Shown one piece after another: positions 27,901-38,062 of a stretch of 60,975 nucleotides of DNA. Position 1 is the stretch's first letter; every line of letters begins with the position of its first letter. Under the pieces are notes generated by a model, which saw only the letters and a program-made list of their open reading frames with translations, did no database searches and had not been told where the DNA came from. Position numbers and translations under genes: made by a program. The stretch comes from Candidatus Spongiihabitans thiooxidans. Lineage in GTDB: Bacteria; Pseudomonadota; Gammaproteobacteria; Arenicellales; Poriferihabitantaceae. Location: contig LFLB01000026.1 in the NCBI GenBank assembly GCA_001543005.1, positions 1-60,975 on the forward strand. Direction: 5' to 3'.

Positions 27901-29076
27901 TCAATTCGATTGCCGCAAAGCTCGAGCTGATGTTTCCGCAATCAGCAGGGTCGTGGATACAAAGAAGATACCACCGACTACAAACATAAGGCCGTTTGAT
28001 CCTATGATATCCATTGCTGCGCTGGATGCCGGAACACCGACAACCCCTGACACGCCCCACATCATTGCAAAACTAGCGTTACCCGCTACAAGCATTTTAC
28101 CCTTGAATCGGCTTCCCAATTCGGAAAGTGCAATGGTCTGGATACTAAACACTGCGGCGCCCCAGATGAAAGCGACAAGGATGACCGGAAGGTGCTCTTG
28201 GATCACGATAGGAAACAACAGGAAACCCAGAGCGCCCAGCATAGAGCAGACTGACATCAGCAGAACTATTGACGTTCGATCAATCAACCACCCGACTGGA
28301 ACCTGGGTTACCGCGCCACCCAATAGAATAACGAACAGAATGTTTATGGATTCGCGCTCGCCGACTCCGTTATCGATTCCGTAGATGGGCAATAAAGACA
28401 GGAACGCGTTGTCGAACAACGTCGTTGCGGCGTAAGCAAAAACCAAAATCCACGCAATACGCAGAAACAAAAACATAGAACCTTTCTCCGACATCGACAC
28501 AGCAGGAAGATATTGAGTGATTGGCGCCACAAAGAGAGGGGTTGTTGCTATGAGCAAGATTCCAGAAGTAATGATAAACGGCGTCATGCCGTCGAAACCA
28601 GTGATTCCTAAAATCACAGGTCCTGCGGCATAGCCAAGGTTGGTTATACTTACATAGGCCCCGGCAAGTCGTCCTCGATGGCTCGCGGGCGCTATTTCAA
28701 GCAAAGTCGCTTCGCTTAGAGTATAAGTAACGTTGATAACCCAACCCAATAGAAAGCGCAAGATAAACCAGACCCATAGATTACGGAATAATCCCGCCAA
28801 CAGAAGAAATAAGATTGTGGCAAAGATGGAAGCGATTATAAGATGGGCTCGATTGAAGCGATTTGCGTATTTGCTGAGAAGTGGCGCCGAACAGATAATT
28901 CCCAATGGGGTCATTGCGGCGTTCAAACCAATTACAAATAATGATTCTCCATTTTTCTGAAGAATCAGAGCAAATAACGGGTATGTCAATCCTTGAGAAA
29001 TCGAAAAAGTCGTGACGCATCCAATCAGGGCAAAAGCGCAGAACCAAACAGAATCTCTTGGAACTATCAATTTCAC
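27901..29076 (-). CDS. Major facilitator superfamily transporter
   Basis: This is a hydrophobic protein of about 391 residues with many membrane-spanning stretches in an MFS pattern, including a loop with GLNAAMTPLGIICSAPLLSKYANRFNRAHL after the second helix and the segment VINVTYTLSEATLLEIAPASHRGRLAG. The GTG at 29076 is preferred because GAGG lies 6 nt upstream; a longer frame would read into the IS30-like remnant. As the only transporter in the cassette it could export or import the product of the neighbouring enzymes, which is inference from position. Confidence 0.85.
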   Translation of the reverse strand: MKLIVPRDSVWFCAFALIGCVTTFSISQGLTYPLFALILQKNGESLFVIGLNAAMTPLGIICSAPLLSKYANRFNRAHLIIASIFATILFLLLAGLFRNLWVWFILRFLLGWVINVTYTLSEATLLEIAPASHRGRLAGAYVSITNLGYAAGPVILGITGFDGMTPFIITSGILLIATTPLFVAPITQYLPAVSMSEKGSMFLFLRIAWILVFAYAATTLFDNAFLSLLPIYGIDNGVGERESINILFVILLGGAVTQVPVGWLIDRTSIVLLMSVCSMLGALGFLLFPIVIQEHLPVILVAFIWGAAVFSIQTIALSELGSRFKGKMLVAGNASFAMMWGVSGVVGVPASSAAMDIIGSNGLMFVVGGIFFVSTTLLIAETSARALRQSN

Positions 29077-29102
29077 TGAGCGCCTCGTCTTAATTCGTAT
29101 GG

Positions 29103-29399
29103 CATATTGTGGATTCAACCCTGAAGTTGCAACAGAGGGTGGTATGCCGAATAGTACTTGATTTGGCGTTTCATGTTAAGACATTTGCGTGGTCGATTGT
29201 TGAGTTGTTGCACCACACGCGCCAGTTGCGGGGTCTTGATGGTCGCAAGATCACAGGTCTCGGCTTGGCCATAATCTGCGAAGAAGCCGAGGATTTCGAG
29301 GCGTTGTTGAGCGTCTTTGGCAGTCATATCCCAAAGATGCCCTAAACAAGCTACGCGGTAAAAGCCTTTTATTCGGTATCCGATGTGCTGGATTTGCAT
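29103..29399 (-). mobile_element. Fused transposase remnants, right border of cargo
   Basis: On the minus strand a frame starting at 29399 encodes a transposase-like N-terminal helix region (MTAKDAQQRLEILGFFADYG). It is fused to an IS30-type C-terminal segment (QQLNNRPRKCLN), then, after a frameshift, PNQVLFGIPPSVA, nearly the same tail as at 25042. It ends with GGTTGAATCCAC-AATATG, the inverted counterpart of the left border. The catalytic core is missing, so it is inactive. The N-terminal half may come from a different insertion-sequence family. Confidence 0.65.
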
Positions 29400-29420
29400 G
29401 GCGCTCTTTCTGGTTCGGAG

Positions 29421-30018
29421 TGCTAAAGGTATATGCTTATACGGCCGTGAATTTATCCATTTCCAATTTTTCGACCATAGAACACTCAGCACCGTTTACC
29501 GTTATACTTCCTGCACTAAATTCATGGGCGTCGCCGATTTTTTGCTCCTGCAAAATCGGCATACATTACATCCCTGTAAATAATTCAGAGCCAACTAGAA
29601 TGACCGAACCGATAGTCAAACCGCTTACCTTGCATATTGGCGCACAAATTGATGGCGTTGATCTCACGCAGCCGATCGATGAAAACACGATTAACCTTAT
29701 TCGCGCCGCGTTGCTGAAGTGGAAGGTTGTTTTTTTTCGCAACCAAAATTTAGACCACCCGCAACACATTCGCTTCGCCCGCTACTTTGGCAGTCCTACG
29801 CCGGGTCATGTCATCTTCGGCAGCGATGAAACGTATCCGGAGATTTATTCGGTGGCGAAACACCGCACCGCCAATGCCCGACGGGCGCCCGTTATTCATA
29901 GCTGGACGAACTGGCACACCGATATTACCGCCGCCATCAACCCGCCTTTTGCTTCCATCCTGCGTGGCGTTGTGGTGCCACCCTACGGCGGCGATACCTA
30001 CTGGACGAACACAGCCAA
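29421..30018. repeat. Right copy of the 0.6-kb duplication
   Basis: This is the direct-repeat partner of 24442-25041. This copy continues into the intact dioxygenase gene and begins right after the transposase remnant at its left. The repeats place the cargo between two same-direction homologous arms about 4.4 kb apart, so recombination could delete the cargo and leave one gene. Confidence 0.9.
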
Positions 30019-30511
30019 AGCCTATCAATCGCTATCACCCACATTGCAGCGTTTTCTGGACACGTTGCGGTGCGTGCATCAATACGCCCCTAGCGCAGGC
30101 CCCGCAACCGAAAACACCGCCGGCCAGTATGAAAAACAGGTGAGTAAGACCGCCTTTATATCAGAGCATCCGCTGGTTACCATCCACCCGGAAAGCGGAG
30201 AGCGCCTGCTTTATATCAGCCCGGATTTTGTCGATTCCATCGTTGGGTTATCGCCTACGGAATCCCGCGCCATGCTGGAAATGTTGTGGCAGCATTTAGT
30301 GCGTAATGAATTCACCGTGCGATTTAAATGGGAGGAAGGCAGCATCGCATTTTGGGATAACCGCTCGACCGCACACTTGGCGCCGGCCGATATTTTTGAT
30401 TCCGATTTTGATCGGCAGTTTTATCGCATTACCCTGCAAGGCGAAATTCCTGTGGGCGTAGATGGCAAACCATCAACCGCTATTTCCGGGCAACCGATAG
30501 AACCGATTTAA
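29600..30511 (+). CDS. TauD/TfdA-family Fe(II)/2-oxoglutarate dioxygenase
   Basis: This 303-residue enzyme couples oxidation of 2-oxoglutarate to hydroxylation of a substrate. The iron ligands are H106 and D108 (WHTDIT) and H259 (STAHLAP), with the oxoglutarate-binding arginine near R272 or R276 (FDRQFYR). TauD relatives act on taurine, sulfate esters, carnitine precursors or aromatics; the substrate cannot be read here. The ATG at 29600 starts at the conserved VKPLTLHIGAQIDGVDL region; upstream sequence in frame is non-coding. A BCCT transporter gene lies convergent next to it, and a quaternary-ammonium or sulfonate substrate is plausible but unproven. Confidence 0.88.
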   Translation: MTEPIVKPLTLHIGAQIDGVDLTQPIDENTINLIRAALLKWKVVFFRNQNLDHPQHIRFARYFGSPTPGHVIFGSDETYPEIYSVAKHRTANARRAPVIHSWTNWHTDITAAINPPFASILRGVVVPPYGGDTYWTNTAKAYQSLSPTLQRFLDTLRCVHQYAPSAGPATENTAGQYEKQVSKTAFISEHPLVTIHPESGERLLYISPDFVDSIVGLSPTESRAMLEMLWQHLVRNEFTVRFKWEEGSIAFWDNRSTAHLAPADIFDSDFDRQFYRITLQGEIPVGVDGKPSTAISGQPIEPI

Positions 30512-30568
30512 CATTGATCCGTTTCGATCAATCCGTTGCGCACGGTTGCATTGTTGCTCGCCAATCGC

Positions 30569-32206
30569 TTAGGCTTCGGTTTCTGCCTTAATTTCAGCCG
30601 TTTTTTGACCGGTGATGCTTGGGTCGGTCGCCAGCGACTTGAATAAGCCCCAGGTCATCAGCAACATAATGATACTGACCGGCAGGGCGGCGGCAATGGA
30701 GGCGGTTTGCAGCGCCTTCAAGCCACCGACGGACAACAACACGGCGGCCACAAGACCTTCGCCCATGCCCCAGATAATGCGGAACTTTTTCGGTGGATCA
30801 TCGTGCCCCATGCTCAGCATCGTGGTAATGACCAAGGTGCCGGAATCGGACGATGTAATAAACCAGGTCGCCAGCAAAAGCGTCGCCAGTGCCGCCATCG
30901 ACCAGTTTAACCATTCCACCGAGCTGACTTGCTCAATGGTGCTGTACAGCGCCTGCGGCAGATCCCAGGCCATCACGGTGTCGGCGATACCGGCGCTGCC
31001 GCCTGTGGCGGCAGCCTGCAACTCAAGATAAATCGCGTTGCCGCCGAACATGCACAGCCAGAAAAAAGCGATGGTGGTCGGCACAAACATCACCCCAACC
31101 ATAAACTCGCGAATCGTGCGTCCGCGTGAAATGCGAGCGATGAACATACCGACAAAAGGTGCCCATGAAATCCACCATCCCCAATAAAATATTGTCCAGG
31201 CGCCTTGCCACGCTGCCGCGCCTTCGGAGTTAAAAGTCTGAAAGCCCATGGGAATCACATTCCACAGATAATCGCCGTATGTGGTGACAAAGAAGCCCAT
31301 CAACCATTGAAACGGGCCGGCGAACATAAAATACGCCAGCAACACAATCGACAGATAAATGTTCCACTCGCTGATAATGCGAATGCCATTGCCGACACCA
31401 GAAACCGCGGACAAGGTGGCGATCACTGAAATGACCCCGATCAGTACAATCTGGGTTACCAATCCGGCATCTATCCCGAATAAATGATTTAATCCGACTG
31501 CCATCTGCTGCACGCCCAATCCAAGCGAAGTGGCGACCCCAAACACGGTGCCAAAGACCGCCAGTAAATCCACCGCGTGACCGATCGGGCCGTATATTTT
31601 TTCGCCAATAATCGGATACAAAGCAGAGCGCATGGTCAGCGGCAGTTTGCGGCGATAGGAGAAATAAGCGAGCGACAATCCAACCACCACATACACCGCC
31701 CAGCCGTGAAAGCCCCAGTGAAAATAAGTGACCCGCATCGCCGCAACCGCGCGCGCTTCGTTCATTGCAACCGCCCCGATCTGATCGGCGTAGGGGTTGT
31801 TGGGGTAACCGAAACCAGCCGAGTTGTCAAAATAGAACACGGGCTCGGCGACGCCGAAAAATAAAATACCGATGCCGACGCCCGCTGAAAACAACATCGC
31901 AAACCATGAAAAATTCCTGAATTCCGGTCGGCTGTCGTCATCGCCAAGGCGGATCGAACCGTAGCGGCTGAACATTAAAAAGAAGCAAGCGAACAACATG
32001 ACGGTTACCGCGGTAATGTAATACTAGTTAAGAGACGACTCGACCCAACCCCGAACAGCAGCATAAAGGTTGCCTGCCAAATCGACATTAAGCGCGGTAA
32101 AAACAACAAACGCAACGATCATGCCCTTGGAAGCGAGCCCCATGCCGGGATGCATTCCGGTCCAAAATCCGCTCTTGGCACAGCCTGATGTTGTATCATT
32201 ATTCAT
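30569..32206 (-). pseudogene. BCCT-family betaine/choline/carnitine transporter with one amber codon
   Basis: The full frame is 545 codons, the normal BCCT length, broken only by TAG at codon 61 (32024-32026). The surrounding sequence (VESSLN*YYITAVTVML) shows that the stop replaces a residue, probably Trp, at the start of a membrane helix. Downstream are family hallmarks: FSRYGSIRLGDDDSRPEF, GVGIGILFFGVAEP, HWGFHGWAVYVVVGLSLAYF and WGWWISWAPFVGMF. The start at 32206 has GAGAGG upstream. Restart at the ATG at 31999 would lose the first helices. It may be a recent pseudogene or a sequencing error. Confidence 0.88.
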
Positions 32207-32420
32207 TATATTAGCCTCTCTTTTTAGGGGGGGTGGATTTGATTTATTTAACAATAACCACAGTTTTTCGAAAATAAGGGCGTTTATATTGCGGTTGATG
32301 AGCAGCTAAATGTCATCATTTCTTGACATTAGATTAGTATTCGCCGGAAAATAGGGCGTAGCGACATTATGAAAATTTTCCCATGAAAATTCCCCTCGGC
32401 CTGTCCCCATTCTCGCATAG

Positions 32421-33371
32421 TTGAAACCAAAATCTGGATCGAAGTGGGTCGTTATCGCGGCCCTGGTCGGCAATGCACTCATTGCCGTTACAAAAATGAT
32501 TGCGTCTGCCGTAACCGGCAGTTCTGCCATGTTGAGCGAGGCAGTACACTCCATTGTCGATACTGGCAATCAAGGGCTTTTATTGTGGGGAATGAAGCGT
32601 TCATCCAGGCCGGCGGATGAACGGCATCCATTCGGGTATGGCATGGAACTCTATTTCTGGACCTTTGTTGTGGCGATATTAATTTTCGCCATCGGGGCGG
32701 GGGTGTCGCTGTACGAAGGATTTACTAAAATTAGCCGTCCAAGGGAGATTCAACACATCTATATTAACTACATCGTCTTGGGCGTGGCCATGATATTCGA
32801 AGGTCTTGCCTGGACGGTTGCTTTTCGGGAATTTCGGAAATACAAGGGCAAAATGGGCTATTTCAAGGCCATGCAGGCGAGCAAGGACCCCACTGTTTTT
32901 ACGGTATTATTTGAAGATAGCGCCGCAATGTTGGGCTTGATAGCGGCATTTATAGGGTTATTGTTGACTCAATGGTTTGATCACGCACTATTTGATGCTT
33001 TGGCATCCATTGTTATCGGGATAATTTTAAGCTGCACCGCGATGTTATTGGCCTATGAGAGCAAAGGTTTGCTGATTGGCGAGGCCGCCAGCCAGGAAGT
33101 CGTGTCCGGGATACGCTTAATTTTAAGCAAGGAAACGGATATTCTCAGTATTAATGAGATATTAACCATGCACATGGGACCGGAAGATGTACTCCTGAAC
33201 ATCAGTCTGGATTTTCATGACAATATTTCTGCCGGCGATGTTGAAAGAACCATAACCCAACTGGAAAACAGCATAAAAGCAAAATACCCACAGATCGCCA
33301 GAATATTTATCGAAGCCCAAAATAGACTCGCGCATCTGCGTAACATTGCTAACGAAAATGGAAATTTATAG
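32421..33371 (+). CDS. Cation diffusion facilitator (CDF) metal transporter
   Basis: CDF proteins export divalent metals such as Zn, Fe or Mn in exchange for protons. The 316-residue protein has about six membrane helices. The first metal-site motif appears as SEAVHSIVDTGNQ, with HPFGYGMELYFW after the second helix and FEDSAAMLG for the second site, and a cytoplasmic C-terminal domain follows. The start is a TTG at 32421 directly after a stop codon; it is needed to keep helix 1 and has no obvious ribosome binding site. The gene is divergent from the BCCT pseudogene. Confidence 0.87.
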   Translation: MKPKSGSKWVVIAALVGNALIAVTKMIASAVTGSSAMLSEAVHSIVDTGNQGLLLWGMKRSSRPADERHPFGYGMELYFWTFVVAILIFAIGAGVSLYEGFTKISRPREIQHIYINYIVLGVAMIFEGLAWTVAFREFRKYKGKMGYFKAMQASKDPTVFTVLFEDSAAMLGLIAAFIGLLLTQWFDHALFDALASIVIGIILSCTAMLLAYESKGLLIGEAASQEVVSGIRLILSKETDILSINEILTMHMGPEDVLLNISLDFHDNISAGDVERTITQLENSIKAKYPQIARIFIEAQNRLAHLRNIANENGNL

Positions 33372-33458
33372 ATTATTAGTATTGCTAAAGTAATACATCA
33401 AAAATAACGTTTAACTATATGTATAATAATGTAAATATTTAATATTTATTCTATTATT

Positions 33459-33492
33459 GTAACTTCGTATAATGTATATTATGTAAAGTATT
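33459..33492. other. loxP-like sequence in an AT-rich spacer
   Basis: Bases 33460-33477 are TAACTTCGTATAATGTAT, identical to 18 consecutive bases of phage P1 loxP. Across the whole 34-bp site about 26 positions agree, with the right arm poorly conserved. It includes TATAAT and could simply be the -10 box of the phosphate-uptake operon. The surrounding 140 bp are very AT-rich with a repeated TGTAAA-TATTTAATAT motif. Confidence 0.4.
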
Positions 33493-33513
33493 TAATATAG
33501 CGACTCATATTCA

Positions 33514-34200
33514 ATGATTTATAAAATTTCTAATCCGCTGGTCAATTTGATCAAACGCTCTCCCCTGGTTTCTATTCAAGAACATATGCGCGCGGTGGTC
33601 GAATGCGCTCAGGAAGTTCCGGCCCTGTTGGAGGCAGTATGCCAACAGAACGATGCCGAGTTTCAGGCGATAAAACAACGAATTTTCGATAAGGAAAGCG
33701 AAGCCGACCGTATAAAAAATTCTCTTAGAGGCCGACTGCCAAAATCTTTGTTTATGCCGGTTGATCGCCGCGACTTGCTGGAAGTGCTGCACATTCAAGA
33801 CAGCATAGCGGATGCTGCCGAAGATATTGCGGAACTGCTGTTTGGGCGGCAGATGAAGATTCCAGTACCTATGCAGAAGCCAATGATTGCATTGGCAAAG
33901 ACCAGTGTCAAAGTCTGTGAACAATCGTTGAAAGTTATCGAAGAGTTAGACACGTTATTAGAAACTGGATTTCGCGGACATGATGCCTGGCAGGTTGAAG
34001 AGATGGTTGATGAATTGAATGCTATTGAAGATGATGCTGACGCACTGGAATTGGAGTTAGCGCGCACCCTGTTTAGTCTGGAATCAACTATCGATCCGGT
34101 CTCGGTCATTATGTGGTATCGAATTATCGAATGGATCGGCGATCTGGCAGACTATGCGGAAAAAGTGGGTGATCGAATTCGCCTGTTTATTGCACGCTAA
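33514..34200 (+). CDS. PhoU-like DUF47 family protein (Pit accessory regulator)
   Basis: The 228-residue, all-helical protein belongs to the DUF47/TIGR00153 PhoU-related group, usually encoded directly before a Pit-type phosphate transporter and thought to regulate it. Recognisable segments are FDKESEADRIKNSLR (a metal-binding ExxxD-type helix) and VDELNAIEDDADALELELARTLF. The 48-bp gap to the transporter gene implies one operon. The promoter should lie in the AT-rich spacer upstream. Confidence 0.88.
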   Translation: MIYKISNPLVNLIKRSPLVSIQEHMRAVVECAQEVPALLEAVCQQNDAEFQAIKQRIFDKESEADRIKNSLRGRLPKSLFMPVDRRDLLEVLHIQDSIADAAEDIAELLFGRQMKIPVPMQKPMIALAKTSVKVCEQSLKVIEELDTLLETGFRGHDAWQVEEMVDELNAIEDDADALELELARTLFSLESTIDPVSVIMWYRIIEWIGDLADYAEKVGDRIRLFIAR

Positions 34201-34247
34201 TTCGAGTGTTAAACGCCACCCATTTTTAATCCCCTGCCCTGCTACCT

Positions 34248-35513
34248 ATGGAAATACTCGCTCAATACGGCCCCATACTGATTACGATTGCGATTGTATT
34301 TGGTTTTTTTATGACCTGGGGCATTGGCGCAAACGATGTTGCAAATGCGATGGGCACGTCCGTGGGATCGAATGCGATCACCGTTAAACAAGCCATTGTC
34401 ATCGCGGCAATCTTCGAATTCGCAGGCGCATTTCTCGCCGGCAACCATGTCACAAAAACCATTCGCAAAGGCATTATCGATCCCGATTCCATCGCCTCGC
34501 AACCCGAAATACTGGTATTTGGCATGTTGGCGGCACTACTGGCGGCAGCGATCTGGTTACTGGTCGCATCATGGAAAGGCTGGCCGGTTTCCACCACCCA
34601 CGCCATCGTCGGTGCCATCGTTGGTTTTGGCATCGCCGGGATTGGCATGGATGCGGTGCAATGGGCAAAGATCGGGACTATCGTAGCGAGCTGGATTGTA
34701 TCGCCACTGGTTGGCGGCGTGCTGGCGTATTTGCTCATGATTAGCATTCGCGCACTCATTCTGAATCGAAAACATCCATTCAAAATGGCAAAACGATGGG
34801 CGCCGATGTACGTTTTCATGGTGGGGTTTATCGTCTCTTTGGTTACTGTTTTCAAAGGTTTAAAGCATTTGAACATCGATCTTTCCATTGCCCAAAGCCT
34901 GGTCGTCGCCATTGCTACTGGTGCCTTGGTATCATTGATTAGCTGGCTATTGATTCGAAAAATAGAAATCGATGCCAATGCCGACCGGAACTTTCACTAC
35001 GCCAGTGTCGAAAAAGTATTCACCCCAATGATGTTATTTACCGCCAGTGCGATGGCATTCGCGCATGGTTCGAATGATGTCGCCAATGGCATAGGGCCGT
35101 TAGCCGCAGTCGTGAGCATTATTCAGTCCGGCGGTGAACTGGCGCAAAAGGCGACCATTCCGGTGTGGATATTATTATTGGGCGGCGGCGGGATCGTGCT
35201 CGGGCTAACCACCATGGGTTATCGCGTTATGCAAACCATCGGAAGCCAAATTACGCCGTTGACGCCCACTAAAGGATTCTGTGCCACCCTGGCCGCCGCG
35301 GCAACCATTGTCATCGCCTCGCGCACCGGCTTGCCGGTATCAACTACTCAAATTGCAGTCGGCGGTGTTATCGGCGTCGGTATGGCGCGCGGTATCGCGG
35401 CAATTGATCTCAGAGTTGTAGGGGGGATATTTATATCCTGGCTCATCACATTACCTGTGAGCGGCATCCTCGCCGCATTGATTTTCTTTGTGCTAAAAGC
35501 AGTTTTTAGTTAG
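34248..35513 (+). CDS. Inorganic phosphate transporter, Pit family
   Basis: Pit proteins take up metal-phosphate complexes with protons across the inner membrane. The 421-residue protein has about ten to twelve membrane helices and the inverted-repeat signature twice: GANDVANAMGTSVGS near the N-terminus and GSNDVANGIGPLAAV in the second half, plus GWPVSTTHAIVG and GLPVSTTQIAVGG. It is cotranscribed with the PhoU-like gene. Confidence 0.94.
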   Translation: MEILAQYGPILITIAIVFGFFMTWGIGANDVANAMGTSVGSNAITVKQAIVIAAIFEFAGAFLAGNHVTKTIRKGIIDPDSIASQPEILVFGMLAALLAAAIWLLVASWKGWPVSTTHAIVGAIVGFGIAGIGMDAVQWAKIGTIVASWIVSPLVGGVLAYLLMISIRALILNRKHPFKMAKRWAPMYVFMVGFIVSLVTVFKGLKHLNIDLSIAQSLVVAIATGALVSLISWLLIRKIEIDANADRNFHYASVEKVFTPMMLFTASAMAFAHGSNDVANGIGPLAAVVSIIQSGGELAQKATIPVWILLLGGGGIVLGLTTMGYRVMQTIGSQITPLTPTKGFCATLAAAATIVIASRTGLPVSTTQIAVGGVIGVGMARGIAAIDLRVVGGIFISWLITLPVSGILAALIFFVLKAVFS

Positions 35514-35607
35514 TGTTTTCAGGTGGTTATAATATCTTTCTCAATATTACATTAACATTATTGCAAATTTATCACCACCACCAGACACCGGCATAATCCA
35601 TCTAATT

Positions 35608-37542
35608 CTATTCCGTTCGATTCGCTATCAATTCCTCAACCACGGACGGATCAGCCAGGGTGCTGGTGTCGCCCAGTTCTTCCAGTTCATTGGCCGCAAT
35701 CTTTCGTAAAATTCTACGCATAATTTTTCCGGAACGGGTTTTTGGCAAGTCGGGAGCCCACTGGATTAGATCCGGTTTGGCAATGGAACCTATTTCTTTT
35801 TTAACCAGTTCTAGTAATTCGGTTCGCAACTGTTCGCTAGGTTCGGTGCCGAGCATCAACGTGACATAGGCATAAATCCCCTGCCCTTTTATTGCATGGG
35901 GATAGCCGACCACTGCCGCTTCGGCAACTTGCTCGTGCAATACCAACGCGCTTTCAACTTCGGCGGTGCCCATACGATGGCCGGAAACATTAATGACATC
36001 ATCGACCCGACCGGTAATCCAATAAAAACCATCTTTATCCCGGCGTGCGCCGTCGCCGGTGGCGTAGTAGCCCGGATAGGTTTTGAAATAAGTTTCGATG
36101 AAACGCTCATGATCGCCGTAGATGGTGCGCATCTGCCCGGGCCAAGATTGCTTAATCACCAAATTGCCGGTCGCCGCGCCTTCCAGTTCATTGCCGTCAG
36201 CGTCCATCAATGCAGGCTGAATCCCAAAAAATGGTCGCGTTGCCGAACCGGGTTTCAATGCGGTCGCACCCGGCAACGGTGTAATCATAATGCCACCGGT
36301 TTCGGTCTGCCACCAGGTATCCACTATCGGGCAACGACCGTCGCCGACGACATGGTAATACCATTCCCAGGCTTCCGGGTTAATCGGCTCTCCTACGGTG
36401 CCCAATATCCTTAAACTGCTGCGGCTGGTTTTGGTGACAAAATCATTGCCCTGCCCCATCAAAGCCCGCAATGCAGTGGGCGCGGTGTAAAAAATATTGA
36501 CATTGTGCTTATCGACGACCTGCCAAAATCGTCCCGCATCAGGATAGGTTGGGATGCCTTCAAACATCATTGTAATCGCACCATTTGCTAGTGGTCCGTA
36601 AACGAGATAGGAATGCCCGGTAACCCAACCCACATCGGCGGTACACCAATAAATTTCACCTTCTTGATAATCAAATACGTATTTATGGGTCATGGCGGCA
36701 TATAACTGATACCCGCCGGTGGTGTGCAATACGCCTTTGGGCTTGCCGGTAGAACCGGAGGTGTACAGAATAAACAACGGATCTTCAGCGTCCATATGTT
36801 CCGGTGGGCAGTCTGTGGATGCCTCGACCATGGCTTCGTGGTACCAGACATCCCGTTGCGCGCTACCAGTCACTGGATTACCGGTTCGTTGCACGACGAT
36901 GGTGGTATGCACATCAGGGCAGCCTGCCAACGCTTTTTCCACATTTTCCTTGAGCGGTACGTTTTTACCCCCCCGCGGGCCTTCATCGGCGGTAATGACT
37001 ACCTGGCAATCAGAATCCAGTATTCGGTCGCGTAGCGCATCCGGTGAAAAACCACCAAATACAATAGAATGCACCGCACCGATGCGAGTACAGGCGAGCA
37101 TAGCCACCACCGCTTCAGGAATCATCGGCATATAAATGGACACGCGGTCTCCTTTCTTCACGCCACGCGACTTGAGAACATTCCCAAACTTACTAACTAA
37201 CTCGAATAGTTCCTTATAAGTAATTGATTTATCAATATCTGTTTCGTCGCCCTCCCATATTATCGCAACCTGATTTCCTCGGTTTTCGAGATGTCGATCG
37301 ACGCAGTTATAGCAAACATTAAGTTCCGCCCCTTCAAACCATTTTATATCCGCCTGGTGGAAATCCACCGACATAACACTATCCCAGGGCTTATACCAAC
37401 TCACAAATTCATTGGCCTGTTCGGTCCAGAATTGGGCTGGATGGTCCACGGATTGCTGGTACATTTTCAGATATTGTTCGTTGTTAATATGTGCATTTTC
37501 AGCAATTCCGCGGTCTACTTGATAAACTTTATCGTCTGGCAT
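35608..37542 (-). CDS. acs: Acetyl-CoA synthetase
   Basis: Acs activates acetate to acetyl-CoA through acetyl-AMP. The 644-residue length is typical. The adenylate-forming P-loop is [19 protein letters not shown], the CoA-contact and hinge regions follow ([17 protein letters not shown]), and the acetylation-regulated catalytic lysine lies in [13 protein letters not shown] near the C-terminus. The gene is monocistronic, with a 520-bp upstream region. In many bacteria this lysine is controlled by acetylation and Sir2-type deacetylation; no such regulator is seen here. Confidence 0.97.
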   Translation of the reverse strand: MPDDKVYQVDRGIAENAHINNEQYLKMYQQSVDHPAQFWTEQANEFVSWYKPWDSVMSVDFHQADIKWFEGAELNVCYNCVDRHLENRGNQVAIIWEGDETDIDKSITYKELFELVSKFGNVLKSRGVKKGDRVSIYMPMIPEAVVAMLACTRIGAVHSIVFGGFSPDALRDRILDSDCQVVITADEGPRGGKNVPLKENVEKALAGCPDVHTTIVVQRTGNPVTGSAQRDVWYHEAMVEASTDCPPEHMDAEDPLFILYTSGSTGKPKGVLHTTGGYQLYAAMTHKYVFDYQEGEIYWCTADVGWVTGHSYLVYGPLANGAITMMFEGIPTYPDAGRFWQVVDKHNVNIFYTAPTALRALMGQGNDFVTKTSRSSLRILGTVGEPINPEAWEWYYHVVGDGRCPIVDTWWQTETGGIMITPLPGATALKPGSATRPFFGIQPALMDADGNELEGAATGNLVIKQSWPGQMRTIYGDHERFIETYFKTYPGYYATGDGARRDKDGFYWITGRVDDVINVSGHRMGTAEVESALVLHEQVAEAAVVGYPHAIKGQGIYAYVTLMLGTEPSEQLRTELLELVKKEIGSIAKPDLIQWAPDLPKTRSGKIMRRILRKIAANELEELGDTSTLADPSVVEELIANRTE

Positions 37543-38062
37543 TTGTATTTCCCACGTATTGTTTTAGTTTGGATTTTTGAACTTTACGGTCAAACGGCGC
37601 AATTAGCAACCACAAAGCTGAAATTACAATTCAGCTTCTGTTTTTTGTGTCAGATTAGCCACCCTCCGCTCGTTGTCTGTCGTCCCCTACTACAGTCGTC
37701 CCTCAATCCATATCGATTGGCTGCATCTTTGTTTTTGACTTAGTTTACATGATCCTTCAATTTTACTCGAAGTAATTGTGAAGTGTAGGCAATATAAGCC
37801 TCCCCTATCGCCGTTAATAAAAACTGAATATATGGAATAGGGAAATCGGGTTATTCTTTGAATTAAATTTCTTTACAGTTCCTTACATTTTAAATGCTGA
37901 CGCACAACGAATAAACTCACTAGAGGACGGCGTTTCCATTCCACAAAGTATTATTATTTACTTTAATTTCATTTTGCCAAAATCCATTAGTTGCGCAGCC
38001 AGCTTTAGCCGACCACGAAACCGGTGAGGTTCAGAGATGATACGAGCAAACCGGACCCCGGA
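37543..38062. other. 520-bp gap between acs and the restriction endonuclease gene
   Basis: This gap holds the acs promoter region and the left imperfect repeat (37786-37867). The rest has no believable gene; a 150-codon frame starting inside acs has no family features. Next to the endonuclease stop I see no strong terminator. Confidence 0.5.
37786..37867. repeat. Left imperfect direct repeat flanking the PstI-type RM genes
   Basis: This matches 40664-40740 in the same orientation. Shared blocks are TAGG-A-TATAAGCC-CCC at the left and GGAAATC-G-TTATTCTTTGAATT-AA at the right, with a diverged middle of similar length. Together the two copies bracket the restriction-modification genes. Confidence 0.7.

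Noticed and set aside
32024..32026. Amber codon read as pyrrolysine, because an MttB-family gene is in the window
   Set aside because: The MttB-family gene has no internal TAG, the amber positions in the transporter and the dioxygenase copy replace probable Trp residues, and TAG is used as an ordinary stop in lipB, murU and the dsbC-like gene.
37291..37743. 150-codon ORF antisense to the acs start
   Set aside because: It overlaps the well-supported acs coding sequence and shows no domain; it is a shadow frame.
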